A stretch of 39,672 bases of DNA from Nocardia neocaledoniensis (GTDB lineage: Bacteria > Actinomycetota > Actinomycetes > Mycobacteriales > Mycobacteriaceae), in assembly GCF_029868625.1 (NCBI RefSeq), contig NZ_JARWOJ010000040.1, forward strand, positions 1 to 39,672, read 5' to 3'. Positions 1-7,496 of this stretch are shown piece after piece (position 1 is the stretch's first letter; each line of letters begins with the position of its first letter). Made by a program: the position numbers and the translations under genes. The notes below the pieces were generated by a model, which searched no databases, had not been told where the DNA came from, and saw only the letters and a list, made by a program, of their open reading frames with translations.

Positions 1-175
1 ACGCACGGTTGGCCCGGCAGCGTCGCGGCGGTGGGGGGTTTTGTGGAGGGACGAGCGGGGCCGCCCCCCCCCGCCCCCCCCCCCCCCCCCCGCGGCGGCC
101 CCGCCCGCCCCCCCGGGGGGGGCCCCCCCCACCCCCCCCCCCCCCCCCCGCGACGCTGCCGGGCCAACCGTGCGT
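1..175. repeat. Artefactual foldback at left contig end
   Basis: Bases 1-28 are the exact reverse complement of 148-175. Between them lies G/C homopolymer with almost no other content. Read outward from the real sequence (minus strand from 175), the DNA turns into poly-G and then into its own reverse complement. This is what an assembler makes from reads whose ends drop to no-signal poly-G. Bases 1-147 should not be treated as genome sequence. Any reading frame in it, proline- or glycine-rich, is spurious. Confidence 0.9.
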
Positions 176-502
176 CATGATCAGCGGCGTGGCATCGGCG
201 CGGGGGGACCGGCGGTGCAGGAAGTGAATTCCCAGACCGTCGATGGTCGTGCGGAACTGGCCGATCCGATTCAGGCGTTCCTCGAACGATCGCCAGTCGT
301 AGTCGGTGCGCCAGTAGTTCACGACATCGACCAGATCGGTGAGCGGAACACCCTGTTCCCAGCGGCCGGGGTGTGGCGCGGGACGTTGGACGGTTTCGGG
401 CTCAGGTAGCCGGGCCGCCGCGAGGCGTGCCCGCAATTCGTCGAGGTCACCGTCGGTGGTGGCGGCCCGGAACTCCTGGATTGCGGTGGTCGAACGGGTC
501 AT
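148..502 (-). CDS. Epoxide hydrolase, N-terminal part (truncated by contig end)
   Basis: The first 118 codons of an alpha/beta-fold epoxide hydrolase. The protein starts MTRSTTAIQEFRAATTDGDL and has the tryptophan- and arginine-rich N-terminal region typical of the EHN domain (WRTDYDWRSFEERLNRIG, about residues 74-91). It reaches the oxyanion-hole motif HGWPGS at residues 111-116 just before the artefactual end. The nucleophile Asp and the catalytic His lie in the missing part. ATG at 502 is preceded by AGGAGG at ideal spacing. The family opens epoxides to diols, and the substrate cannot be told. The gene is divergent from the CGNR regulator and shares an intergenic region with repeated dyads, so it is a likely target of that regulator. 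Confidence 0.85.
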
Positions 503-523
503 GAGAACCTCCTGGCTGTCGCG

Positions 524-584
524 AACCGGCTAAGACGGTTCTAACACGGGGCGGTTCGAGCTTGCAACCGGCTAAGGTGGTTCC
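524..584. promoter_or_regulatory. Tandem operator between epoxide hydrolase and CGNR regulator
   Basis: Two near-identical 19-base copies lie at 524-542 and 566-584: AACCGGCTAAGACGGTTCT and AACCGGCTAAGGTGGTTCC. Each is an imperfect dyad (AACCG, 7 bases, CGGTT in the first; AACC...GGTT in the second). They are offset by exactly 42 bp, close to four helical turns, so bound proteins would sit on one face of the DNA. The second copy abuts the ATG of the CGNR gene. The first covers the promoter area of the divergent hydrolase. Autoregulation by the CGNR protein is inferred from position only. Confidence 0.7.
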
Positions 585-1142
585 ATGCCTGCTGAGTTTC
601 CCGAATTTCGCCTCGGTAGCGTGCTGGCGACGAGCTTCACGGCCACGCTGACCGAGCGCCGCGGTGACCCTGTGGAGCGCATTCCGACGCCGCAGCGTCT
701 CGTGGACTGGCTGGCCGTCAATGGCCTGGCCGTGGCGTCCTGTACCGCCGCCCAGCTCGAATCGGGTCGGGAGCTACGGGAATCGATTCACGCCGCCGCG
801 ACAGCGGCGGCGACAGGGGAGGCGCTGCCCGCCGCTGCCATCGAGATCATCAACGAGTGCAGTATCCGCGGTCGCGCCGCGGCGGTGCTGACGCCGGAGG
901 GTGAACGCCGGTGGCGACTGGGTTCGGTTGGCGGCGTGGAAGATGCGCTGGGCGTGATCGCCGCCGACGCGATCAGCATCATCGCCGGTGAACGCGACGG
1001 CCGACTGGCCCTGTGTGCCTCGCCGACCTGCCGCGCCGCCTTTTTCGACACCAGTCAGAGCCGCACCCGCAAGTGGTGCGAGATGAACACCTGCGGGAAT
1101 CGCCAGAAGAAGGCGCGCTACCTCGCGAACCACGGCAAGTAG
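585..1142 (+). CDS. CGNR zinc-finger (ABATE-domain) putative transcriptional regulator
   Basis: A 185-residue protein. The N-terminal 130 residues fit the ABATE (stress-induced, ligand-binding-like) domain: an early F-x-L-G-S-V-L stretch, then TPQRLVDWL and ELRESIHAAA. The C-terminal 42 residues are a CGNR zinc finger with Cys144, Cys149, Cys165 and Cys170, ending in CGNRQKKARYLANH. That part is rich in Arg and Lys and is the probable DNA-binding end. Length and layout are normal for the family. The gene is divergent from the epoxide hydrolase, with tandem dyads between them, so it probably controls that gene and itself. The start has only a weak AAGGTGG four bases upstream, overlapping the operator. 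The family role as a regulator is itself largely inferred. Confidence 0.85.
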   Translation: MPAEFPEFRLGSVLATSFTATLTERRGDPVERIPTPQRLVDWLAVNGLAVASCTAAQLESGRELRESIHAAATAAATGEALPAAAIEIINECSIRGRAAAVLTPEGERRWRLGSVGGVEDALGVIAADAISIIAGERDGRLALCASPTCRAAFFDTSQSRTRKWCEMNTCGNRQKKARYLANHGK

Positions 1143-1201
1143 GGCGGCTGGGCGGCAGCCGATGCCGCCGCCCAGCTCGAGTGGGTCCCGATGGTGTCGG
1201 G

Positions 1202-1474
1202 TCAGCGGACGCCGGAGCCGGTGGCGGCGTTGCTGTAGATCTGTGCCATGAGGCAGGTGGGCTGCGGGGCGGGGCCACAGAAGGCGAGGACCAGAAAGCC
1301 CAGGGGAAACAGGACCGGTGCGACCAGGATGTCGGTGAGAGCCGATCCGGTGGTGGCCACCGGGGTCGCGACGACGGGTGGAGCGGTAGCGGGGGCCGCC
1401 GTCGCCGTGGGCGCTGCTGACGCGACAGCGATGGCGATAACGGTTGCCGCACCAAAACGCTTGGCAATGTTCAC
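1202..1474 (-). CDS. Small secreted protein, hypothetical
   Basis: Ninety residues with a clear Sec signal peptide: positively charged start VNIAKRF, hydrophobic core ATVIAIAVASAA, and likely cleavage after an Ala-rich stretch near residues 20-28. The mature part is Ala/Pro/Thr-rich, then has a hydrophobic segment (about residues 50-65) and two Cys (CGPAPQPTC) that could form a disulfide. The GTG at 1474 is chosen because GGAGGACC lies seven bases upstream. An in-frame ATG further out would add 20 residues before the signal peptide and has no ribosome site. No family is recognised. Short secreted proteins of this type are common in Nocardia and Mycobacterium. Confidence 0.6.
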   Translation of the reverse strand: MNIAKRFGAATVIAIAVASAAPTATAAPATAPPVVATPVATTGSALTDILVAPVLFPLGFLVLAFCGPAPQPTCLMAQIYSNAATGSGVR

Positions 1475-1707
1475 TTGTGGTCCTCCATGACGGGAGAGGG
1501 TCGACTTGCGAGGACTGTAGTCGACAGGCCTCAAATATGAAGTGCAACTGCTTCAGATGGCAAGTGGCATCGACGGCCGAGCGCGACTGCGCGGAACGTC
1601 CGCGGGCATGCCGAACGGCCGGTGCACGTTTCCGCTCGGGAAGCCCGCTCCGATTTCGGCACGGTCGTGCCAGCGAGCACAGTTTTGACGTTGTTGCGTC
1701 GCACTAA

Positions 1708-1731
1708 CGTTGCGTTGGTGCCAACGCAACG
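1708..1731. promoter_or_regulatory. Perfect 11-bp inverted repeat
   Basis: Arms CGTTGCGTTGG and CCAACGCAACG are separated by TG. The motif TTGCGT also occurs just upstream at 1694-1699. The two-base centre argues for an operator for a dimeric protein rather than an RNA hairpin. It lies about 175 bases upstream of the coiled-coil gene. The binding protein is unknown. Confidence 0.55.
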
Positions 1732-1780
1732 GAAACGTAAATCTGCAGAGCCTGGAATGGGTTCAAGGAAACCCTAACCC

Positions 1781-1801
1781 CCGATAATGTTCACTTATCG
1801 G
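1781..1801. promoter_or_regulatory. Perfect 7-bp inverted repeat
   Basis: CCGATAA and TTATCGG are separated by seven bases (TGTTCAC). This is the second of three dyads before the coiled-coil gene. It is relatively AT-rich against the surrounding GC-rich DNA. It could be an operator or a small stem-loop. Confidence 0.45.
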
Positions 1802-1855
1802 TGGTCAGAGCTAGATGGAGCGAAAACGAATGCCGCAGGGGCGACACGGATTTCG

Positions 1856-1898
1856 TTTCGTCTGATACGTAACCAGATGACGAAACCAACGTTACGAT
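1856..1898 (+). promoter_or_regulatory. Putative leaderless promoter with dyad for coiled-coil gene
   Basis: TTTCGTC (1856-1862) and GACGAAA (1879-1885) form an inverted repeat where a -35 element would lie. TACGAT at 1893-1898 matches the actinobacterial -10 pattern TANNNT. It sits six bases before the GTG at 1905, the usual geometry of a leaderless transcript. No Shine-Dalgarno is present, which agrees. Confidence 0.5.
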
Positions 1899-1904
1899 TC
1901 TCCC

Positions 1905-3077
1905 GTGTCGAGCGTCTGCAACTACCCCGGATGTGCCCGCCCCATTACGCGCGGCGGTGGCCCCGGCCGTCCCTCCGAGTACTGCGATCACCCGGACCAC
2001 ACGCGGTGGCGGGCATGGCGGGAAAGGCAACGGCAACAGCAAGAGTCGGAGAGTGGCGGGGAAACCGTCACTGTGACGGCACAGGGCCCGGTGACCGTGG
2101 CTCGATTGCGGGCCGACGAGTTGCTCGGCCAGTTCCGTGGACTGGCCGAGCAACTGGGGACGACGCTCACCGCGGCCGTCGCCGAATTGCAGACGCTGGG
2201 TGATCCGTCGGTCGCCGAAGCCCAGGTCCAGGCCGTGCAGGCGGATGCCGCGCGGCGGATCGCCGAAGCCGAAATGGCCACCGTCGTCGCCGAACAGGCA
2301 CGCCGGGACGCCGAGGAAGCACGGGCACTGGCCGAAGCGGCCACCCAGGACGCGGTCGCGGCGGCCGAGGATGCCGAGAAGGCCGTGATCGAGGCGCACG
2401 CCGCCCGCGATGAAGTGCTGGCCTCCGTCGAACAACTGACCAAACAGGCCGCCGACGACGTGTTCACCGCGCGCAGTACGGCCGAGTCCGAAGTCCGTGC
2501 GGCCGAACGCAAAGCAGACGAGGCGATCGCGGCCGCGCACGCGGAAGCCACCGCGGCGATCGAGCGAGCACAGCAACGGGCCGACGCCGATATCGCCCAC
2601 CACCGGCGCGAGGCCGAAGCGCGCATCGCCGCCGCCACCGCCGAGCGCGACCTCGCGATCCAGCGCGCCGCAGACGCCGACCGCGCCACCGAACGCGCCG
2701 AACTGGCCACCGCCGAACGGGTGGAGGCCGCCGCCGAAGCACGCGCGGAATGGCGCCGGGCCAGGACCGAACTCGACAGCACCCGCGCAGAACTGGATCA
2801 GACCCGCGCCGAACTGGCCGAACTGCGCCGCACAACAGCCGCCGCGGCCGAGCGGCAGCGCGCGGACGCGGCCACCGCCCTCGAACAGGTGCGCGCGGAG
2901 GCCGCCGAACGCCTGGCCGCGCTCGACGACGCCCGGCGCCAAACCCTGGCCCGCGCCGAACGCGCCGAACGCCAACTGGACGAACACCTGGCGGATCGCT
3001 CGCACCGGGCCGGCGACGCGGCACCTCGAGAAGCGGGCACGGCGAGCGACAACGAACGTCGCATGTCGCCGGCGTAA
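1905..3077 (+). CDS. Long coiled-coil protein with N-terminal Cys/His cluster
   Basis: A 390-residue protein. Residues 1-45 hold a possible zinc-binding cluster (Cys5, Cys10, Cys27, His29/His32), followed by a basic segment WRAWRERQRQQQ. About residues 60-95 look globular (LRADELLGQFRGLAEQL). Residues 95-370 are one long Ala/Glu/Arg-rich heptad-like helix, with TELDSTRAELDQTRAELAEL as the clearest heptad run. It has no membrane segment or signal peptide. The layout (small N-terminal putative DNA-binding head, long alpha-helical tail) resembles KfrA-type plasmid proteins in architecture, but the KfrA N-terminal domain is not recognisable. Start GTG has no ribosome site but fits a leaderless promoter. 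A DNA-binding or scaffolding role is inference. Confidence 0.7.
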   Translation: MSSVCNYPGCARPITRGGGPGRPSEYCDHPDHTRWRAWRERQRQQQESESGGETVTVTAQGPVTVARLRADELLGQFRGLAEQLGTTLTAAVAELQTLGDPSVAEAQVQAVQADAARRIAEAEMATVVAEQARRDAEEARALAEAATQDAVAAAEDAEKAVIEAHAARDEVLASVEQLTKQAADDVFTARSTAESEVRAAERKADEAIAAAHAEATAAIERAQQRADADIAHHRREAEARIAAATAERDLAIQRAADADRATERAELATAERVEAAAEARAEWRRARTELDSTRAELDQTRAELAELRRTTAAAAERQRADAATALEQVRAEAAERLAALDDARRQTLARAERAERQLDEHLADRSHRAGDAAPREAGTASDNERRMSPA

Positions 3078-3243
3078 GGCCGCGACACCGCCGCGCCTGC
3101 CGACGCAGCGTGCCGCCCGCAGGCCTTCGACCGCGCCGAGCTCGCGGCAAGCCGAGACCCGGCAGCGTCGAGGATCTTGCGCTATCCCTTGCGCTGACGA
3201 CGTGTCGGGTCGGGATAGGTCGATGTAGGCGGTGGCATCAGCA

Positions 3244-3265
3244 CGATGTCAGGGCGATGTCAGGG
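3244..3265 (+). promoter_or_regulatory. Two 11-bp direct repeats upstream of alpha/beta hydrolase
   Basis: CGATGTCAGGG occurs twice in tandem without a gap, ending 20 bases before the ATG at 3286. Direct repeats with an 11-bp period are the usual binding pattern of OmpR/PhoB-type winged-helix activators, including BTAD/SARP regulators. No such regulator is encoded nearby. The position so close to the start suggests a very short leader. Confidence 0.5.
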
Positions 3266-3285
3266 CGGCCGCCGAAAGTTGTCCC

Positions 3286-4083
3286 ATGAACAAGAACAGC
3301 ATCACCTCGACCACCTGGACCGGCATGGTGCCGGTCGACGACACCACCCTCGCCGTCACCGACACCGGCGGCACCGGCCGGACCGTGCTCTACCTCAACG
3401 GCGCCTACGCCGACCAGAAGCACTGGCGCCGGGTGATCGCCGAGCTGGGACCCGGATTCCGGCACATCACCTTCGACGAACGAGCCAGGGGCCGCTCGGG
3501 CCGGTCGGCGGACTACTCCTTCGAGGCCTGCCTGCGCGACATCGACGCCATACTCGCGGCGCGCGGTGTCACCGACAAGCCGATCGTCGTCGGCTGGTCC
3601 TACGGCGGGGTACTGGGCTGGCATTGGGCCGACCGGAATCCGGAGCGCCCGCTCGGGCTGGTGACAGTCGACTCCGCGCCGTACGGGTTGACCGGCGAGG
3701 AAGGCGCCGAGCGGATCCGGGCGCTGTTCCACAAGATGCGGTTCCTGCTGCCACTGACGCGCCCGTTCGGCCTGGCCGCGCGGATGAGCGCCGCCGAGCA
3801 CGCCGAGACCAATATCGAACTCAACGAGATCGCCGCCGCCAGCGTGCCCGTGCTGAGCAGGCTCACCTGTCCGGTGCGGTTCGTGCTGGCCACGGGCAAC
3901 AGCCTCGGCAGCGAAGACGGGGAGATGGAGCAGGCGCGGGCCGCGCTCGACCCGGTCCTGGCAGCGAACCCGAAGGTCACCGTGAGTGCCAAGGTCGCGA
4001 GCAACCATTCCCATATCCTGCGCAAGGACTTCCGCGCCGTCGCCGAGGCCGTCCGCGCGACCGCCGCCGCGGCGACACGCTGA
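3286..4083 (+). CDS. Alpha/beta-fold hydrolase
   Basis: A 265-residue cytosolic hydrolase. The nucleophile elbow is GWSYGG with Ser105. The oxyanion region is LNGAYADQKHW (37-47), and FDERARGRSG (63-72) is the usual D-x-R-G-x-G-x-S-like strand. The catalytic His is probably His241 or His243 in NHSHIL near the C-terminus. There is no signal peptide. Its substrate (ester, lactone or other) cannot be told. ATG at 3286 is the only start that fits the alignment of the first beta strands. An upstream in-frame GTG at 3232 would run through the direct repeats. A peptidase gene follows 71 bases downstream on the same strand and could be co-transcribed. Confidence 0.85.
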   Translation: MNKNSITSTTWTGMVPVDDTTLAVTDTGGTGRTVLYLNGAYADQKHWRRVIAELGPGFRHITFDERARGRSGRSADYSFEACLRDIDAILAARGVTDKPIVVGWSYGGVLGWHWADRNPERPLGLVTVDSAPYGLTGEEGAERIRALFHKMRFLLPLTRPFGLAARMSAAEHAETNIELNEIAAASVPVLSRLTCPVRFVLATGNSLGSEDGEMEQARAALDPVLAANPKVTVSAKVASNHSHILRKDFRAVAEAVRATAAAATR

Positions 4084-4154
4084 TCCGGCGTGTCGCGAAT
4101 CCGGTTGCGAGGCAAAGCTGGCGAGCGCGCCCGGCACGCGGTTCACTGGTAGCC

Positions 4155-5603
4155 ATGGCTTCCAGCGCTCGATCGAGTAGGCAGCGACGGCCGGGGGTGC
4201 CCGGCCCCTCGGCCGCACCCGCCGAACTGGTGGTCGTCACCGCGACGACCGGACGGGAGATCACGTCGATCGCGTTGCGGGAGAACCGCTCCGTACGCTC
4301 CCACGTCGACGACCTGCTGCCGGTCGACGCGCATCTGGTGCCGATCTTCGGGCCGGACAACCGGCTGGCCGCGCGGCTGGCACAGACCCCGCAGGCTCCC
4401 GTGGCGGGCGAGTACCTGAACTACTACACCGTCCGGGGAGCCGGCGGTGATCTCGGGGAACTCGCGGACCGGTTGCGTCAGGACGACACGGTCTCCGCCG
4501 CCTACGTGAAACCCGCGGCCGAGCCGCCCCTGGCGCCCCTCGCGCATCCCGCCGCCGCGCCCGACGCACCCGCGGTGACTCCGGATTTCCGGGCCAGGCA
4601 GGGATATCTCGACGCCGCGCCGACCGGGATCGACGCGGCCTGGGCACATACTCGTCCGGGTGGGCTCGGCACCGGAGTGCGGGTGATCGATGTGGAGGGC
4701 GCGTGGCGGTTCACTCATGAGGACCTGCGCCAGAATCAGGGCGGGATGATCGGTGGTACGGCCTCGCCCGACCTGGGCTGGCGCAATCACGGTACGGCTG
4801 TGGCGGGGGAGATCAGCGGGGACCGCAACGCGGTCGGTGTCACCGGGATCGCGCCCGAGGCCCACATCCGGGCGATCTCGGTGTTCGGGATCGGGTCGGC
4901 GACGGCGATCCGTTCCGCCGCCGACGCGCTCGATCCCGGTGACGTGCTGCTGATCGAACTGCACCGTCCCGGACCGCGATTCGACTACCAGGGGCAACCG
5001 GGTCAGCGTGGCTACATCGCGGTCGAATGGTGGCCCGATGATTTCGCCGCCATCCGGTACGCGGTCGGTCGCGGTGTCGTTGTCGTCGAAGCCGCGGGTA
5101 ACGGCAACGAGAACCTCGACGACCCGGTCTACGACGCGCGGCCCGGCGACTTCCCGGCATCGTGGCACAACCCGTTCCGTGGCGGTGACAGTGATTCCGG
5201 CGCTGTGCTCGTCGGCGCGGGCGCCCCGCCGCCGGGACTGCACGGGCGCGACCACGGTCCGGCCCGCTCGCGGTTACCGTTCTCGAATCACGGTGCGCGC
5301 CTGGATGTCCAGGGCTGGGGCCGGGAGGTGACCACGACCGGCTACGGGGATCTGCAGGGCGGGCCCGACGAGGACCTCTGGTACACCGACGAGTTCAGCG
5401 GCACTTCGAGCGCCTCGCCTATCGTGGTCGGCGCCATCGCCGCCTATCAGGGCATCCGTGGCGCGCGACGAGCCACTCCGGATCAGATCAGGACCCTGTT
5501 GCGGAGTACGGGCTCGCCGCAGACCGCCGCGCCGGGCCGCCCCGTGAGCGAACGGATCGGCGCACTGCCCGATCTGCGGGCGATGCTCGCGGCGCGACCG
5601 TAG
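4155..5603 (+). CDS. S8 (subtilisin-like) serine peptidase without signal peptide
   Basis: A 482-residue subtilase. The triad is Asp179 (VIDVEGAW, where most relatives have DTG), His212 (NHGTAVAG) and Ser418 (GTSSASP). The oxyanion Asn is Asn316 in AAGNGN. Residues 1-150 are a propeptide-like region without a Sec or Tat signal: the start MASSARSSRQRRPG is basic and Pro-rich with no hydrophobic core. So it may act inside the cell or leave by another route. The insert around 322-380 is rich in Asp, Gly and Pro. The ATG at 4155 is chosen because the frame upstream overlaps the hydrolase gene. It ends seven bases from the convergent LLM gene. Substrate unknown. Confidence 0.88.
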   Translation: MASSARSSRQRRPGVPGPSAAPAELVVVTATTGREITSIALRENRSVRSHVDDLLPVDAHLVPIFGPDNRLAARLAQTPQAPVAGEYLNYYTVRGAGGDLGELADRLRQDDTVSAAYVKPAAEPPLAPLAHPAAAPDAPAVTPDFRARQGYLDAAPTGIDAAWAHTRPGGLGTGVRVIDVEGAWRFTHEDLRQNQGGMIGGTASPDLGWRNHGTAVAGEISGDRNAVGVTGIAPEAHIRAISVFGIGSATAIRSAADALDPGDVLLIELHRPGPRFDYQGQPGQRGYIAVEWWPDDFAAIRYAVGRGVVVVEAAGNGNENLDDPVYDARPGDFPASWHNPFRGGDSDSGAVLVGAGAPPPGLHGRDHGPARSRLPFSNHGARLDVQGWGREVTTTGYGDLQGGPDEDLWYTDEFSGTSSASPIVVGAIAAYQGIRGARRATPDQIRTLLRSTGSPQTAAPGRPVSERIGALPDLRAMLAARP

Positions 5604-5610
5604 CGGCGCG

Positions 5611-6483
5611 TCAGCGGGGGAGTTCGAGCCGGTCGCCGAGCTGCTCGATGAAGGTGCGGACCTCGGCGGTGTCGGCGTCGGGCAGCGAATACGCCACCTC
5701 GGTGACACCGATTTCGCCCCAGTGTTCCAGGGTTTCGCGGTCCGGGTCGTCGGCCAGGACCACGACCTGCGGCTCGCCGGCGCGGTCGGCCGCGCGCCAC
5801 ATCTTCCGTAGCTGTTCGACGCCGCCGTCGATGTCGGTTTCGATGGGCGTGGTGATCCAGCCGTCGGCCGAGCGGACGATCCACGCGAAGTTCTTCTCGG
5901 TGCCACCGGCACCGACCAGGATCGGCGGGCGGGGCTGCTGGATCGGTTTGGGCCATGCCCAGCTGGCATCGAATCGGACGTATTCTCCCTCGTAGGCCGC
6001 CTCCTCCTGGGTCCACAGCGCGGTCATCGCCTCGAGGTATTCGCGCAGGACGGTGCGGCGCCGCTTCGGCGGCACGCCGTGATCGGCGAGTTCTTCGAGG
6101 TTCCAGCCGTATCCGACGCCGAGGACGACGCGGCCGCCGGAGAGGTGGTCGGCGGTGGCGATGGTCTTGGCGAGCGCGATGGGATCGTGCGCGGCCGGGA
6201 GCGCGACCGAGGTGCCGAGGCCGATGCGGGTGGTCACCGCCGCGGCGGTGCCGAGGGCGACCCAGGGGTCGAGGGTGCGGAGGTAGCGGTCGTCGGGCAG
6301 GGTCTCGTCGCCGGTGGCGGGGTGGTCCGAGGCCCGCACGACCGGGATGTGGGTGTGTTCGGGGACGTAGAAGGTGTCGAAGCCGTGTTCCTCGGCCGCT
6401 GCCGCCGCGTCGGCGGGGGTGATGCCGCGGTCGCTGGTGAACAGCGAGAGTCCGAACTTCATCCTCGGCTGGGTGGAATCCAT
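5611..6483 (-). CDS. LLM-class F420-dependent oxidoreductase (TIGR03619-like)
   Basis: A 290-residue TIM-barrel enzyme of the luciferase-like monooxygenase class. The N-terminal strand is MKFGLSLF (8-15), with HGFDTFYVPEHTHIP at 33-47. The TRIGLGTSVALP and GGRVVLGVGYGWN stretches are typical of the F420-binding subgroup of actinobacteria. F420 dependence is a family inference. It is the last gene of a minus-strand trio with the epoxide hydrolase 20 bases upstream and an SDR before that, suggesting stepwise breakdown of one compound. ATG at 6483 has AGGAG seven bases upstream. A second Met at residue 8 also aligns with the usual family start. It is convergent with the peptidase. Confidence 0.9.
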   Translation of the reverse strand: MDSTQPRMKFGLSLFTSDRGITPADAAAAAEEHGFDTFYVPEHTHIPVVRASDHPATGDETLPDDRYLRTLDPWVALGTAAAVTTRIGLGTSVALPAAHDPIALAKTIATADHLSGGRVVLGVGYGWNLEELADHGVPPKRRRTVLREYLEAMTALWTQEEAAYEGEYVRFDASWAWPKPIQQPRPPILVGAGGTEKNFAWIVRSADGWITTPIETDIDGGVEQLRKMWRAADRAGEPQVVVLADDPDRETLEHWGEIGVTEVAYSLPDADTAEVRTFIEQLGDRLELPR

Positions 6484-6503
6484 GGTGGTGCTCCTGTCGC
6501 TCT

Positions 6504-7487
6504 CTACTGTGGGTTCGTGCGGTCGAGGTCGCGGAGAAACTCGAGGAACGCGCGGTTGACCTCGTCCGGGTTCTCCATCGCGATCAGGTGGCCGCCGGTC
6601 GACACGGTCCGCACCAGCCGCACGTCGTCGTGGTGTTCGCGGAGTCGAAGGACCGGGTCGTCACCGTGCCAGTGCGCGAGGTCGACATCGGCGTCGGAAC
6701 CGAGGAAGTAGAACGGGACCCGCGTGCGTGTCGTGCCGCGGGCGCGCCGGTATTCCCAGGTGAGGTCGATGGCGCGGTACCAGTTGACGCCGCCGTGGAA
6801 ACCGCTGCGCGCGTAGTCGTTGACGTAGTTTTCCAGCTCCCACTCGCTCAGCCACGGCCACGGCAGCTCGGGTGGTTCGGGCAGGGCCAGGCGGTAGGGC
6901 GTGCCGGGCGGGTGTGCCCACACCTGGGTGAAATCGGCGCTCCCGGACAGGATGTGGAAGATCTTGGCGAGGATCTCGCGCGGGTGCGCCTCGTAGTCGG
7001 CGCGCGCGTGCTCGGGATCGTCGTTGTAGTAGGACATGTGGTTGAAGTGGTCGCGGCCGCGTTCGCGTTCCACCTCCGACGGGAGCCGGTCGTAGGCGGC
7101 GAAGAACGGGTTCTGCAAGCCGAGCAGGCCGCGTACCCGCTCGGGGTGTTCGAGCGCGAGGTCGTAGGCGGCGAACAGGCCGAAGTCCAGGCCGGTGAAC
7201 ACCGCCTGCCGGGCGCCGAGGTGATCGAGCAGGGCGCACAGGTCGGCGACGATCCGGTCGGCTCGGTACTCCTCGACCGCCACCGGCGCGCTGGTCTGGC
7301 CCATGCCGCGCAGGTCGGGGGCGACGACCCGGTAGCCGGCCGCGGCCAGCGCGCTGAGCTGATGGCGCCAGCTGAACCAGGTGTGGGGAAACCCGTGCAG
7401 GAGAACGACCAGCGGTCCGTCGCCCTCCTCCACGTAATGCATGTCCAGGCCGTTGATCCGGGCGTGCCGGTGGGTCCAGTTCCGCAT
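6504..7487 (-). CDS. Epoxide hydrolase (alpha/beta fold)
   Basis: A 327-residue soluble epoxide hydrolase. It has HGFP at 31-34 (oxyanion hole), nucleophile Asp101 in GLDFG, a cap domain with candidate epoxide-activating tyrosines (MSYYN and NWYRA) and catalytic His300 in GGHLIAMENP. The Asp nucleophile, in place of Ser, separates it from esterases. The related haloalkane dehalogenases also use Asp, but the cap tyrosines favour epoxide hydrolysis. It lies between the SDR (stop 9 bases before its ATG) and the LLM gene (20 bases after). An AGGCGGG ribosome site precedes the ATG. A role with its neighbours in oxidative catabolism or detoxification is inferred. Confidence 0.88.
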   Translation of the reverse strand: MRNWTHRHARINGLDMHYVEEGDGPLVVLLHGFPHTWFSWRHQLSALAAAGYRVVAPDLRGMGQTSAPVAVEEYRADRIVADLCALLDHLGARQAVFTGLDFGLFAAYDLALEHPERVRGLLGLQNPFFAAYDRLPSEVERERGRDHFNHMSYYNDDPEHARADYEAHPREILAKIFHILSGSADFTQVWAHPPGTPYRLALPEPPELPWPWLSEWELENYVNDYARSGFHGGVNWYRAIDLTWEYRRARGTTRTRVPFYFLGSDADVDLAHWHGDDPVLRLREHHDDVRLVRTVSTGGHLIAMENPDEVNRAFLEFLRDLDRTNPQ

Positions 7488-7496
7488 CGGCCCGCC

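Larger units (their letters stand above)
1475..1904. other. 430-base non-coding stretch with three dyads
   Basis: No supported gene. It holds the upstream region of the secreted protein (minus strand) and the control region of the coiled-coil gene (plus strand). Bases 1535-1700 show nothing distinct. From 1700 to 1904 there are three separate inverted repeats and a probable leaderless -10 box, listed separately. A minus-strand open frame from about 3005 into this area is a shadow of the coiled-coil gene. Confidence 0.6.

Noticed and set aside
1..175. Terminal hairpin telomere or inverted-repeat end of a linear element
   Set aside because: The loop is pure G/C homopolymer, the same pattern occurs at the other end with unrelated sequence, and real genes are cut at both ends.
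9..409. Pro/Gly-rich plus-strand frames at the left end
   Set aside because: They run through homopolymer foldback sequence and then antisense to the truncated epoxide hydrolase.
774..1547. 257-codon minus-strand frame over the CGNR gene
   Set aside because: No domain, His/Arg-rich, and it overlaps both the CGNR gene and the secreted protein in another frame.
2041..3000. Tandem DNA repeats in the coiled-coil gene
   Set aside because: The repetition is in amino-acid composition and heptads; no exact DNA unit repeats in tandem.
1791..3005. 404-codon minus-strand frame opposite the coiled-coil gene
   Set aside because: Gly/Phe-rich shadow caused by the Ala/Glu/Arg codon pattern of the real gene.
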